NCBI GenBank assembly: GCA_025934895.1
Contig: JAICWH010000028.1
Location: 1-34,516 of the forward strand
Reading direction: 5' to 3'
From: Nocardioidaceae bacterium
GTDB taxonomy: Bacteria; Actinomycetota; Actinomycetes; Propionibacteriales; Nocardioidaceae
Length of the DNA: 34,516 nucleotides
This document shows, one piece after another, positions 1 to 8,121 of the stretch (position 1 is the first letter of the stretch; every line of letters starts with the position of its first letter). Made by a program: the position numbers and the translations under genes. The notes under the pieces were generated by a model, which worked only from the letters and a program-made list of their open reading frames with translations, was not told the DNA's origin and searched no databases.

Positions 1-156
1 CGTCGCCGAGCAGAACTCCGCGATCTCCTCGGCCGTGCCCGGCTCCTGGCCACCGAACTGGTTGCACGGCACCCCGACGACGGTGAACCCGCGGTCGGCG
101 TACTTCTCGTGCAGTGCCTCGAGCGCGGAGTGCTGCGGGGTGAGGCCGCACAGGCT
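1..156 (-). pseudogene. Glutathione peroxidase fragment, 5'-truncated; runs off the left window edge
   Basis: Reverse-strand reading ...SLCGLTPQHSALEALHEKYADRGFTVVGVPCNQFGGQEPGTAEEIAEFCSAT matches the GPx core (CGLTPQY, GVPCNQFGGQEPG). Upstream frame reads IHLRHSTFCDFGRARRS with no GPx N-terminus and no evident start. Confidence 0.7.
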
Positions 157-237
157 ACGGCGAGCCCTGCCGAAGTCGCAGAACGTCGAATGCCGCAGAT
201 GGATGCCGTGGCGGCGCCAAACACGGTTGACTGGAGC

Positions 238-1161
238 ATGATCACAGTTGACGGGGTTACCAAGACGTACGGCGCCTTCCTGGCCGTCGATGACGTGTCC
301 TTCACGTGCCGGCCAGGTCAGGTCACCGGGTTCCTGGGACCGAACGGCGCCGGCAAGTCCACCACGATGCGCATCATGGTCGGCCTCACCCCGGCCAGCC
401 GTGGACGTGTCACGATCGGCGGCCACCGCTACCCGGACCTACCGAACCCCGGACGACACGTCGGCGTGCTGCTCGACGCGTCGGCCCAGCACGCCGGACG
501 CACCGGCCGTGAGGTGCTCACCATCGGCGCCGTGACCATGGGACTGTCGATGTCCCGCGTCGACGAGATGCTCGAGCTCGTCTCGCTCTCGCAGAGCGAG
601 GCCAAGCGCCGAGTGAAGAACTACTCGCTCGGGATGCGGCAGCGGCTCGGCATCGCGCACGCGCTGCTCGGCGACCCGGCCATCCTGATCCTCGACGAGC
701 CGGCCAACGGCCTCGACCCGGCCGGCATCCACTGGATGCGCGGGCTGCTGCGGGAGTACGCCGAGCACGGTGGCACGGTCTGCCTGTCCTCCCACCTCCT
801 GCACGAGGTGGAGAGGATCGCCGACGAGCTGATCCTGATCGGGCACGGCAGGATCGTCGCGCAGGGCACGAAGCAGGAGCTGCTGCACGCTCGCGGTGCC
901 TACGTCAGGGCGGTCGAGCGCGAGGAGCTGCTCGACGCCCTGCATCGCGAGGGCATCACCGCCGTGCCCTCGGGGGACGGTCTGCGCAGCGACGCGGAGG
1001 CGATCCAGATCGGCAGGGTCGCCGCCACCAACAACATCACCCTCGTCGAGCTCCGTCCGGCCGACAGTGCGGGCCTCGAGGAGCTGTTCCTCGAGCTCAC
1101 CGCCGACTCCCAGCGCGACACCACCTCCGTCGCCGTACCCACCGAAGGAGCAGTAATATGA
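238..1161 (+). CDS. ABC transporter ATP-binding protein (ABC-2 exporter type)
   Basis: MITVDGVTKTYGAFLAVDDVSF; Walker A GPNGAGKST, signature YSLGMRQRLGIA, Walker B LILDEPANGLDPAG. Start at 238 preferred over 109 because upstream sequence is GPx antisense. Confidence 0.93.
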   Translation: MITVDGVTKTYGAFLAVDDVSFTCRPGQVTGFLGPNGAGKSTTMRIMVGLTPASRGRVTIGGHRYPDLPNPGRHVGVLLDASAQHAGRTGREVLTIGAVTMGLSMSRVDEMLELVSLSQSEAKRRVKNYSLGMRQRLGIAHALLGDPAILILDEPANGLDPAGIHWMRGLLREYAEHGGTVCLSSHLLHEVERIADELILIGHGRIVAQGTKQELLHARGAYVRAVEREELLDALHREGITAVPSGDGLRSDAEAIQIGRVAATNNITLVELRPADSAGLEELFLELTADSQRDTTSVAVPTEGAVI

Positions 1162-1940
1162 GCACCGCCAGCTCCCAACCGACGACCCTCGACGTCTCGA
1201 GAACCCCCCGGATCGGGTTCGCGACGCTGCTGCGGGTCGAGTTGCGCAAGCTGGTCGACACCCGCGCGAGCCGGTGGCTGCTGATCGCCATCGCGGTCGT
1301 CACCGCGGGCATCGTGGTGATCTTCTTCCTGGCCTCGAGCCGCAACGACCGGACCTTCGCCAACCTGACCGGCGCGACAGGGATCCTGCAGAGCTACCTG
1401 CTGCCGGTGCTCCCGATCATGCTGGTCACCAGCGAGTGGTCGCAGCGCACGGCCCTGACCACCTTCACGCTGGTGCCGAGCAGGGCCAAGGTCGTGCTCG
1501 CGAAGGTCGTCGTCTCGCTCCTCGCCGGGCTCGCGGCCGTGTGCCTGGCGTTCGCCCTGGCCGCGGTCGGGGCGCTGGTGGGAGGCGCTCCGCATCCCTT
1601 CAGCGGTGCCGGTGCCGACTGGTTCGGCAGGTTCACGATGCTGGAGTCCATGGGGATCCTCCAGGGCCTTGCGTTCGGCCTGCTGTTCCTGAACTCCGCG
1701 GCTGCCATCGTCGTCTACCTGGTGGTGCCCATCGCGTTCAGCATCATCGCCAACGTCTGGACGGCGCTGCGGCACGCCGCACCCTGGATCGACCTCGGCA
1801 CCGCGCAGACTCCCTTCCAGAACCCGAACGTCAACGTGCACGGTCACGACTGGCTGCACCTGGCGAGCGCCTCCGCCATCTGGATCCTTCTGCCCTTCGT
1901 CCTCGGGCTGGTGCGGGTGCTCCGTGCCGAGGTGAAGTGA
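1158..1940 (+). CDS. ABC transporter permease
   Basis: Multiple hydrophobic segments; ATGA overlap with the ATPase gene. Confidence 0.88.
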   Translation: MSTASSQPTTLDVSRTPRIGFATLLRVELRKLVDTRASRWLLIAIAVVTAGIVVIFFLASSRNDRTFANLTGATGILQSYLLPVLPIMLVTSEWSQRTALTTFTLVPSRAKVVLAKVVVSLLAGLAAVCLAFALAAVGALVGGAPHPFSGAGADWFGRFTMLESMGILQGLAFGLLFLNSAAAIVVYLVVPIAFSIIANVWTALRHAAPWIDLGTAQTPFQNPNVNVHGHDWLHLASASAIWILLPFVLGLVRVLRAEVK

Positions 1941-1966
1941 CCGCCGCCCCCGCCGCGGCCCTGCTG

Positions 1967-2108
1967 CTGATTACCAGGGGATGCAGGCGGATTGGCACTT
2001 CCCATGGGTCATGACCCGTGGGGAGCGCCAGTTCGCCATGGGGAGTGCGGTGGGTCGTGGCGACGAGCCATGGGGAGCGCCAAACGTCCTGCATACCCTG
2101 GTAATCAG
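1967..2108. mobile_element. MITE-like / structured 142-bp element with 21-bp terminal inverted repeats
   Basis: ctgattaccaggggatgcagg (1967-1987) versus reverse complement of 2088-2108, ctgattaccagggtatgcagg: 20/21 match. Interior has an imperfect 19-bp palindrome (1993-2030) and three copies of (C)RTGGGGAGYGCSR. Confidence 0.6.
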
Positions 2109-2128
2109 TCGGGCACCCAGCCGGGCAT

Positions 2129-2498
2129 GCGACCGCCCGCATCGTCCTCCGGCACCAGCTGTTCACCGAGCACCTCGACGCCGCCCCGAGGACGCACGCG
2201 GCGGGGGCCGAGCTGACGGTGCAGGAGACGCGCGCGTTCCTGACCACGGACGCCGAGCTGCGGGAGATGGTGCGCAAGCACCCGGCGGTAGCGGATGCAG
2301 CACGTCCACGAACGCCAAAGGCGCCGGCTCGGGGTGCTGATGGACGGGGACCGACCAGCCGTGGCTGTTCCACTCGGTGATCAGCCCGCTGCTGAACACC
2401 GGTCTCCTCGACCCGCGCACGGTCGTGGCCCGCGCCGGACGCCACGCGGAGGACCACGACGTCGACCTGGCCAGCGTGGAGGGGTTCGGACCAGCAAC
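2129..2498 (+). pseudogene. Cryptochrome/deoxyribodipyrimidine photolyase-related protein remnant (frameshifted, internally deleted)
   Basis: Fragments in different frames: RIVLRHQLFTEH..., QRRRLGVLMDGDRP, then QPWLFHSVISPLLNTGLLDPRTVVARAGRHAEDHDVDLASVEGF, the characteristic photolyase-related C-terminal segment. No continuous ORF. Confidence 0.65.
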
Positions 2499-2546
2499 CT
2501 GCTCGGCCTGACCCGCGACCTCGGCGGGCCTGCCAGACTCGCGGTC

Positions 2547-3464
2547 ATGGAGACACTGCGCACCCCGGACGACCGGTTCCGGGACCTTCCCGGCTTCGAC
2601 TACCCGCCGGCGTACGCCGAGGTGCCGGACGCCGACGGCGGCACCCTGCGGCTGGCGTACGTCGAGGCGGGCCCGGCCGACGGCCCGGTGGCGCTGCTGC
2701 TGCACGGCGAGCCGAGCTGGTCGTTCCTCTACCGCCACCTGATGGACCAGCTGGCCGCAGCGGGCATCCGAGCCGTCGCTCCGGACCTGGTCGGGTTCGG
2801 CCGCTCCGACAAGCCCGGCCGCATCGAGGACCACTCCTACGCCCGGCACGTGGAGTGGGTGCGGGCACTCGTCTTCGACGAGCTGGACCTGCGCGACGTA
2901 ACCCTCGTCGGCCAGGACTGGGGCGGGCTGCTCGGCCTGCGACTGGTCGCCGAGCACCCGGACCGGTTCGTCCGGGTGGTGGCCTCGAACACCGGCCTGC
3001 CCACCGGGGACCTGGGCATGCCGGAGGTCTGGTGGCGGTTCAGGCGCGCGGTCGAGAAGGCGTCGGCGCTCGACGTCGGCCGGCTGGTCGCCTCGGGCTG
3101 CGTGCGGCCGATGTCCGAGGAGGTGCGGGCGGCGTACGACGCGCCGTACCCGGACGAGACCTTCAAGGCGGGCCCGCGCGCCATGCCGCTGCTGGTGCCG
3201 ACCGCTCCCGACGACCCGGCCACCGAGGCGAACCGCGCTGCCTGGGACACCCTGACCCGTCTGGACCTGCCGTTCCTGGTCGCGTTCAGCGACAGTGACC
3301 CGATCACCGCCGCCATGGCACCGGTCCTGGAGCGCGCCATGCCGGGCGCGAAGGGGCGCGAGCACCCGGTGGTCGCCGGCGCCGGCCACTTCCTGCAGGA
3401 GGACGCCGGACCCGTCCTCGGGCGGCTGGTCGCGGACTTCATGACATCCCCCACCGGGGTGTGA
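2547..3464 (+). CDS. Haloalkane dehalogenase-like alpha/beta hydrolase
   Basis: METLRTPDDRFRDLPGFDYPPAYAEV; HGEPSWSFLYRHL, VAPDLVGFGRSDKP, nucleophile elbow GQDWGG, C-terminal GAGHFLQED. Confidence 0.85.
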   Translation: METLRTPDDRFRDLPGFDYPPAYAEVPDADGGTLRLAYVEAGPADGPVALLLHGEPSWSFLYRHLMDQLAAAGIRAVAPDLVGFGRSDKPGRIEDHSYARHVEWVRALVFDELDLRDVTLVGQDWGGLLGLRLVAEHPDRFVRVVASNTGLPTGDLGMPEVWWRFRRAVEKASALDVGRLVASGCVRPMSEEVRAAYDAPYPDETFKAGPRAMPLLVPTAPDDPATEANRAAWDTLTRLDLPFLVAFSDSDPITAAMAPVLERAMPGAKGREHPVVAGAGHFLQEDAGPVLGRLVADFMTSPTGV

Positions 3465-3481
3465 GAGCCCCCGGGGCGGGT

Positions 3482-3515
3482 AGGGAAAGAGGTTGGTAGC
3501 GCCGACCCTTTCCCT
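3482..3515 (+). terminator. Stem-loop between the dehalogenase and MFS genes (terminator or 5' leader structure)
   Basis: agggaaag-a-ggttgg / tagcg / ccgacc-ctttccct: 14 bp stem, one bulged A, one G-U pair, 5-nt loop. Confidence 0.6.
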
Positions 3516-3532
3516 TCGGCTTGGGAGTCCGG

Positions 3533-4801
3533 ATGATGGCCAGCAGCACGCGCACACCCCTCACCGCCGACCAGCGCAACTCCTTCACGGCGGCCCTGCT
3601 GGGCTGGACGATGGACGCGTTCGACTACTTCATCGTGGTCCTGGTCTACGCCGACATCGCCGCGGACTTCGGCACCTCGAAGGAGAAGGTGGCCCTGCTG
3701 ACCACGGCCACCCTGCTGATGCGCCCGGTCGGCGCCCTGCTGTTCGGGTTGTGGGCGGACCGGGTCGGGCGCCGGGTCCCGCTGATCGTGGACGTGCTGC
3801 TCTACTCCACCGTCGGCTTCCTGTGCGCCTTCGCTCCGAACCTCACCGTCCTGCTGGTGCTGCGGGTGATCTACGGCATCGGGATGGGCGGTGAGTGGGG
3901 CCTCGGGGCGGCGCTCGCCATGGAGAAGATCCCGCGTGAGCGGCGGGGCTTCTTCTCCGGTCTCCTGCAGGAGGGCTACTCCTTCGGCTACCTGCTGGCC
4001 GCCGTGGCCTACCTCGTGGTCAGCCAGGTGTTCGGGCTGTCCTGGCGGTGGCTGTTCGCGCTCTCCATCATCCCGGCCCTGATCAGCCTGCTGATCCGCA
4101 CCCGCGTCGAGGAGTCGGAGGTGTGGAAGGAGAGCAAGGAGCAGATGCGCATCACCGAGACCGGTTTCCGGGACGTGTTGCTCAACGTCAGGGTGCTGCG
4201 CCGGTTCGCCTACCTGATCCTGCTGATGACGGCGTTCAACTGGATGAGCCATGGCACGCAGGACGTCTACCCCACGTTCCTCAAGGCCACCGACCAGGGC
4301 GGCGCCGGGCTCTCGGAGTCCACGGCGCTGACCATCGCTGTGATCTACAACGTCGGCGCGATCATCGGCGGGATGACGTTCGGGAGCCTCTCCGAGCGTT
4401 TCGGCCGGCGTCACACGATCGCCTTCTGCGCCGTGATCGGGCTGCCGATCGTGCCGCTGTTCGCCTACTCGACCACGGCCGCGATGCTGTGCCTGGGCGC
4501 ATTCCTGATGCAGGTCGTGGTCCAGGGTGCGTGGGGCGTCATCCCTGCGCACCTGACCGAGATGTCCCCCGACGCCGTCCGCGGCTTCTACCCCGGGGTG
4601 ACCTACCAGCTGGGCAACGTGTTCGCCGCGCTCAACCTGCCGATCCAGGAGCACCTCGCGGCGTCGCACGGCTATCCCTTCGCGCTCGCGGTGACGATCG
4701 TGCCCGTGCTGGTGGTCGTGGCAACCGTCGTGCTGCTCGGCAAGGAGGCGAAGGGCGTGGAGTTCGGAAAGGCACCCACGGGGGTCGCGGCGAGCGGCTG
4801 A
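3533..4801 (+). CDS. MFS transporter, metabolite/lactate:H+ symporter-like
   Basis: [50 protein letters not shown] motifs; 12-TM type hydrophobic pattern. Confidence 0.88.
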   Translation: MMASSTRTPLTADQRNSFTAALLGWTMDAFDYFIVVLVYADIAADFGTSKEKVALLTTATLLMRPVGALLFGLWADRVGRRVPLIVDVLLYSTVGFLCAFAPNLTVLLVLRVIYGIGMGGEWGLGAALAMEKIPRERRGFFSGLLQEGYSFGYLLAAVAYLVVSQVFGLSWRWLFALSIIPALISLLIRTRVEESEVWKESKEQMRITETGFRDVLLNVRVLRRFAYLILLMTAFNWMSHGTQDVYPTFLKATDQGGAGLSESTALTIAVIYNVGAIIGGMTFGSLSERFGRRHTIAFCAVIGLPIVPLFAYSTTAAMLCLGAFLMQVVVQGAWGVIPAHLTEMSPDAVRGFYPGVTYQLGNVFAALNLPIQEHLAASHGYPFALAVTIVPVLVVVATVVLLGKEAKGVEFGKAPTGVAASG

Positions 4802-4881
4802 AAGCCCCTCCGGGTGCGCCGACTCTCGCACCGTCCGGCCCGACAGGGTCACGGATGGAGCGCTCGCCCGGTGCGGCCCGG

Positions 4882-5562
4882 TCAGGTCAGGAAGGCGCAG
4901 AACTCGTTCCCGTCGGGGTCCGCCATCACGCTCCAGCGGATCTCGTTGTCCTGTGCTCGCAGCACGACGGCTCCGGCATCGACGACGGCATCCAGGTCGG
5001 TGGTCCTGACGTCGAGGTGCACGCGGTTCTTCACGGTCTTGGGCTCGGGCACCGGCGCGAACACGAGCGAGTCGAACGGGGCCCCGGCGATGTCGGCGAC
5101 GGACGCGAAGCCGCGGCCACTGTCGACGGCCTGGGCGCCCAGCACGTCGGCCCACCAGGTGGCGATGCGGAGCGCGTGCCGGGGGGAGTCGCCGGTGTCG
5201 ACGCCGATCTCGTAGAGCCGTCGGCTGATCTCCCCGTCCCGCACGAACGCACAGAACTCGCCGCCTTCGGGGTCCGCCATCAGGGTCCAGCGGAACGAGT
5301 CCGCGTCCAGGACGGTGGCCCCGAGCCGCTCGAGCTCCTCGACGGAGCCGGTGTTCACGTCGAGGTGCATGCGGTGCTTGGCAGTCTTGGGCTCCGGCAC
5401 CTGGTTGACCCAGATCGTGTGCTCGCTGGTCGGTCCGGTGAGGTGCGCGCCGCCGTCGTCGTGCCTGTGGGGCTCGAGGCCCAGGGCGGCGGCCCAGAAC
5501 GTCCCCAGCGCGCCGGCGTCGACGGCGTCGATGCAGAGGTCCTTGTAGGTCACCAGCGCCAT
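4882..5562 (-). CDS. VOC/glyoxalase superfamily protein, two tandem domains
   Basis: MALVTYKDLCIDAVDAGALGTFWAAALG...; repeated VPEPKT.K.RxHLDV and MADPxGxEFCAF in both halves. Confidence 0.87.
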   Translation of the reverse strand: MALVTYKDLCIDAVDAGALGTFWAAALGLEPHRHDDGGAHLTGPTSEHTIWVNQVPEPKTAKHRMHLDVNTGSVEELERLGATVLDADSFRWTLMADPEGGEFCAFVRDGEISRRLYEIGVDTGDSPRHALRIATWWADVLGAQAVDSGRGFASVADIAGAPFDSLVFAPVPEPKTVKNRVHLDVRTTDLDAVVDAGAVVLRAQDNEIRWSVMADPDGNEFCAFLT

Positions 5563-5669
5563 GCATGTCACCCTAGGCCGCCCCTCCCGACCCGGCGCAT
5601 CCGCAGGCGTCCAGGGGCGGCGGGCCGCAGGGTGCGACGCCTCGCCGGGCGTGCGGCAGACTTCCGTCC

Positions 5670-6758
5670 ATGAGCCGTGTCGTCTACCTGCACGTCGGGT
5701 CGCCGAAGACCGGCACGACCTACCTGCAGGACCGGCTCGCACTCAACAAGGCCTCGCTGAGCCACCGCCGGGTGCACTACCCACTCTCGCTGCACGCCAG
5801 CCAGTTCCGGCCCGCCCTTGACCTCCTGCAGATGCCCTGGGGTGGGCTGCAGCTGGACGTCGATGGGGAGTGGAACGCGCTGACCGCCCGGGTACGCCGG
5901 CTGAGCGGCACCGTCATCATCTCGCACGAGATCCTCGCGGCCGCCAAGCCGGCCCAGGTGCGCCGCGCGATGGCCGGACTGGCAGGGAGCGAGGTGCACC
6001 TCGTGCTCTCCGCCCGCGACCTGGCCCGGCAGATCCCCGCGGAGTGGCAGGAGGGCGTCAAGCACCAGCGCAAGGTGAGCTACGCCGGGTTCCTCCGGCA
6101 GGTGCAGACGTCCAGGCGAGACCGGCCGAGCCTGTGGTTCTGGCGGGTGCAGAGCCTTCCGGACGTGCTCGGTCGGTGGTCGCGCGGGCTGCCGCCGGAG
6201 CGCGTGCACCTGGTGACGGTCCCCCAGGACGGCGCTCCTCGCAACCAGCTGTGGGAGCGCTACTGCCGGGCCTTCGGCATCGACCCCGCCTGGGCCCCCC
6301 GGGAGTCCGTGCGTGACAACGTCTCGATCGGGGCGGCGGAGACCTTTCTCCTGCGGAGGCTCAACCGGCGGCTGCGCCAGGCGGGCCTGTCCTCGGAGGA
6401 GTACCGCAGGCTGATCCGTGAGGTGGTGGTCCACCAGACGATGGCGAAGCGACCGCACATGACCCGGGTGACCCTGCCTCCGGCTGCGTTCCCGTGGGCC
6501 GCCGAGGTGGCCGAGGAGTGGGTCCGGTGGGTCCGGGGCTCGGGGATCGACGTGATCGGCGACGTCGAGGACCTCCGTCCGGTGCCGGTGCCGGACCAGC
6601 GCTGGGTGAACCCGGACCGTCCGCGGCGCCCCGAGATGGTCGACGCGGCCGTCGACGCACTGGTGGCGCTGGCGCTGGAGGCCGCCAAGCGCCCGGACCC
6701 CAACGAGCTGCTGACTGCCAAGCTCACCCGGGCAGCCCGCCGGCTGCGGCTCCGGTGA
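5670..6758 (+). CDS. Sulfotransferase-like protein (paralogue 1)
   Basis: N-terminal PAPS-binding P-loop HVGSPKTGTTYLQ; LVLSARDLARQIPAEWQE; VHLVTVPQDG. Confidence 0.82.
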   Translation: MSRVVYLHVGSPKTGTTYLQDRLALNKASLSHRRVHYPLSLHASQFRPALDLLQMPWGGLQLDVDGEWNALTARVRRLSGTVIISHEILAAAKPAQVRRAMAGLAGSEVHLVLSARDLARQIPAEWQEGVKHQRKVSYAGFLRQVQTSRRDRPSLWFWRVQSLPDVLGRWSRGLPPERVHLVTVPQDGAPRNQLWERYCRAFGIDPAWAPRESVRDNVSIGAAETFLLRRLNRRLRQAGLSSEEYRRLIREVVVHQTMAKRPHMTRVTLPPAAFPWAAEVAEEWVRWVRGSGIDVIGDVEDLRPVPVPDQRWVNPDRPRRPEMVDAAVDALVALALEAAKRPDPNELLTAKLTRAARRLRLR

Positions 6759-6780
6759 CCCGTGCCGGGGCGAGGCCGCC

Positions 6781-6828
6781 CAGTGGGTGACCCAGTGGGT
6801 GACCCGGTGGGTGACCGGGTGGGTGACC
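6781..6828. repeat. 12-bp tandem repeat, 4 copies (nnGTGGGTGACC)
   Basis: cagtgggtgacc cagtgggtgacc cggtgggtgacc gggtgggtgacc read directly. Confidence 0.9.
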
Positions 6829-6843
6829 GGTGGGAGGTCGGCC

Positions 6844-8121
6844 GTGAGTGAGCCCGGGCCCTACGAGCGGTCGGTGTGGTCCTGGCAGCGGCACCTGGCC
6901 GCCGGCGGGAGCACCTGCTGGCGGGACTGGGTCGCTCGAGGCGACGTCGCCGCCGCAGCGCCGGTGCCGGCAGGTTGGTCGCCGCCGGGTGCGGCCCAGC
7001 TCGAGGTCCTGCGCCGGGTGGCCGTCCGCGGGGAGCTGGCCGGTGCCGCCCTGGGCGTCTTCGCGGACCTGGTGACCCGTCGCTCCGGACCCGGACGAGG
7101 ACTCGCACAGCAACCGTTGCGCTGGCCGGACGCCGATGCTGCGGAGACCGCTGGTGCCGCAGGACGCCGGTTCGGGGCCCCGCCGGTCGACCCCTCCGAG
7201 GTGCCCGCCGAGGAGCTGGTGCGGGTCGGGACCGGGGCGCTCACGGAGCTGCTCCTCGCCCGGACCGCGGAGCACAGCGAGCCCCGGCGCACCCCCCGGC
7301 GGCGCTCGGGCCGGCTGAGGAGGATCCACCGGTCCCGCAGGACGACCCCCTTCGCGCTGGCCGGCGCGCCGGTCACCACGTCCGTCGTACGACGGGCGCT
7401 CGAGGCCGCGGGTCACGCGGAGGGCGCGAGGCCCCGGCTGGCGCTGCTGCTCGCCGAGCCGTTCGACCTGGCCCTCGCCCAGTCCTGGTCGGCCCGGGTC
7501 CAACGGGGTGCCCCGGTGCGCTGGCACGGCTTCGTGGCCCGATGGTCCGGGCGCCGGAGGCTGCCGCCCTCCATGGACCTGCCGGCACTCGCCCGACGGT
7601 GGGCCGACCGGGTGGGTGCGGACAACGTGCACCTCGTCGTGGCGCCGGCCGGCTCCGATGCCGCGATCCGGACGGCCGTCACTCTCCTCGGCGCCGACAC
7701 CAGCGGGCGGCGGCACGGGCCGGGACCGGGCGGTGCACGGGACCTGAGCCCGGCGGCCGTCGACGTCGGGCGACGGGTCAACGCCGTGCTCGGGGTCCGG
7801 GTCGGCGAAGAGCGGCACGCTGCCGTGCTGGGTCGGCTGGTCCCCCTGCTGGAGCAGTCCGGCCCTGGGTCGGCGACGACCGGCCCGGCTCTGACCGTCC
7901 CCCTGTCCGCTCGGGACTGGGCCTTCGGTCGGGCGGCGCAGATCGCCGACGAGCTGAGCGCCGGCGGCTACCCTGTGCACGGATCGCCGGCCGGGGTGCT
8001 TCCCCGGCTCGAGGGCCTGGCGAGCCACCCTCGACGCGAGGACGCTCTGGAGGTCCTCCTCATGGCGTGTGCGCGCCTGGTCCGGCGCGAGGACGGAGTC
8101 GAAGGAACAGTGAGGCGGTGA
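6844..8121 (+). CDS. Uncharacterised protein; divergent P-loop-less paralogue of the flanking sulfotransferase-like proteins
   Basis: C-terminal two thirds aligns by eye with neighbours (RWADRVGADNVHLVVAP; VGRRVNAVLG...ARDWAFGRAAQIADELSAGGYPVHG). No GxPKTGT motif. GTG start at 6844. Confidence 0.75.
   Translation: MSEPGPYERSVWSWQRHLAAGGSTCWRDWVARGDVAAAAPVPAGWSPPGAAQLEVLRRVAVRGELAGAALGVFADLVTRRSGPGRGLAQQPLRWPDADAAETAGAAGRRFGAPPVDPSEVPAEELVRVGTGALTELLLARTAEHSEPRRTPRRRSGRLRRIHRSRRTTPFALAGAPVTTSVVRRALEAAGHAEGARPRLALLLAEPFDLALAQSWSARVQRGAPVRWHGFVARWSGRRRLPPSMDLPALARRWADRVGADNVHLVVAPAGSDAAIRTAVTLLGADTSGRRHGPGPGGARDLSPAAVDVGRRVNAVLGVRVGEERHAAVLGRLVPLLEQSGPGSATTGPALTVPLSARDWAFGRAAQIADELSAGGYPVHGSPAGVLPRLEGLASHPRREDALEVLLMACARLVRREDGVEGTVRR

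Noticed and set aside
1993-2010. Sigma-54-like TGGCAC element
   Set aside because: Explained by the internal palindrome of the repeat element; no -12 GC match and sigma-54 is not expected in this lineage.
2837-5566. 909-aa minus-strand ORF
   Set aside because: Antisense shadow over the dehalogenase, MFS and part of the VOC gene in high-GC DNA; low-complexity translation.
6876-8117. N-terminal extension of sulfotransferase paralogue 2 (825-aa ORF)
   Set aside because: Overlaps the middle gene in another frame; the conserved start of homology coincides with the GTG at 8118.
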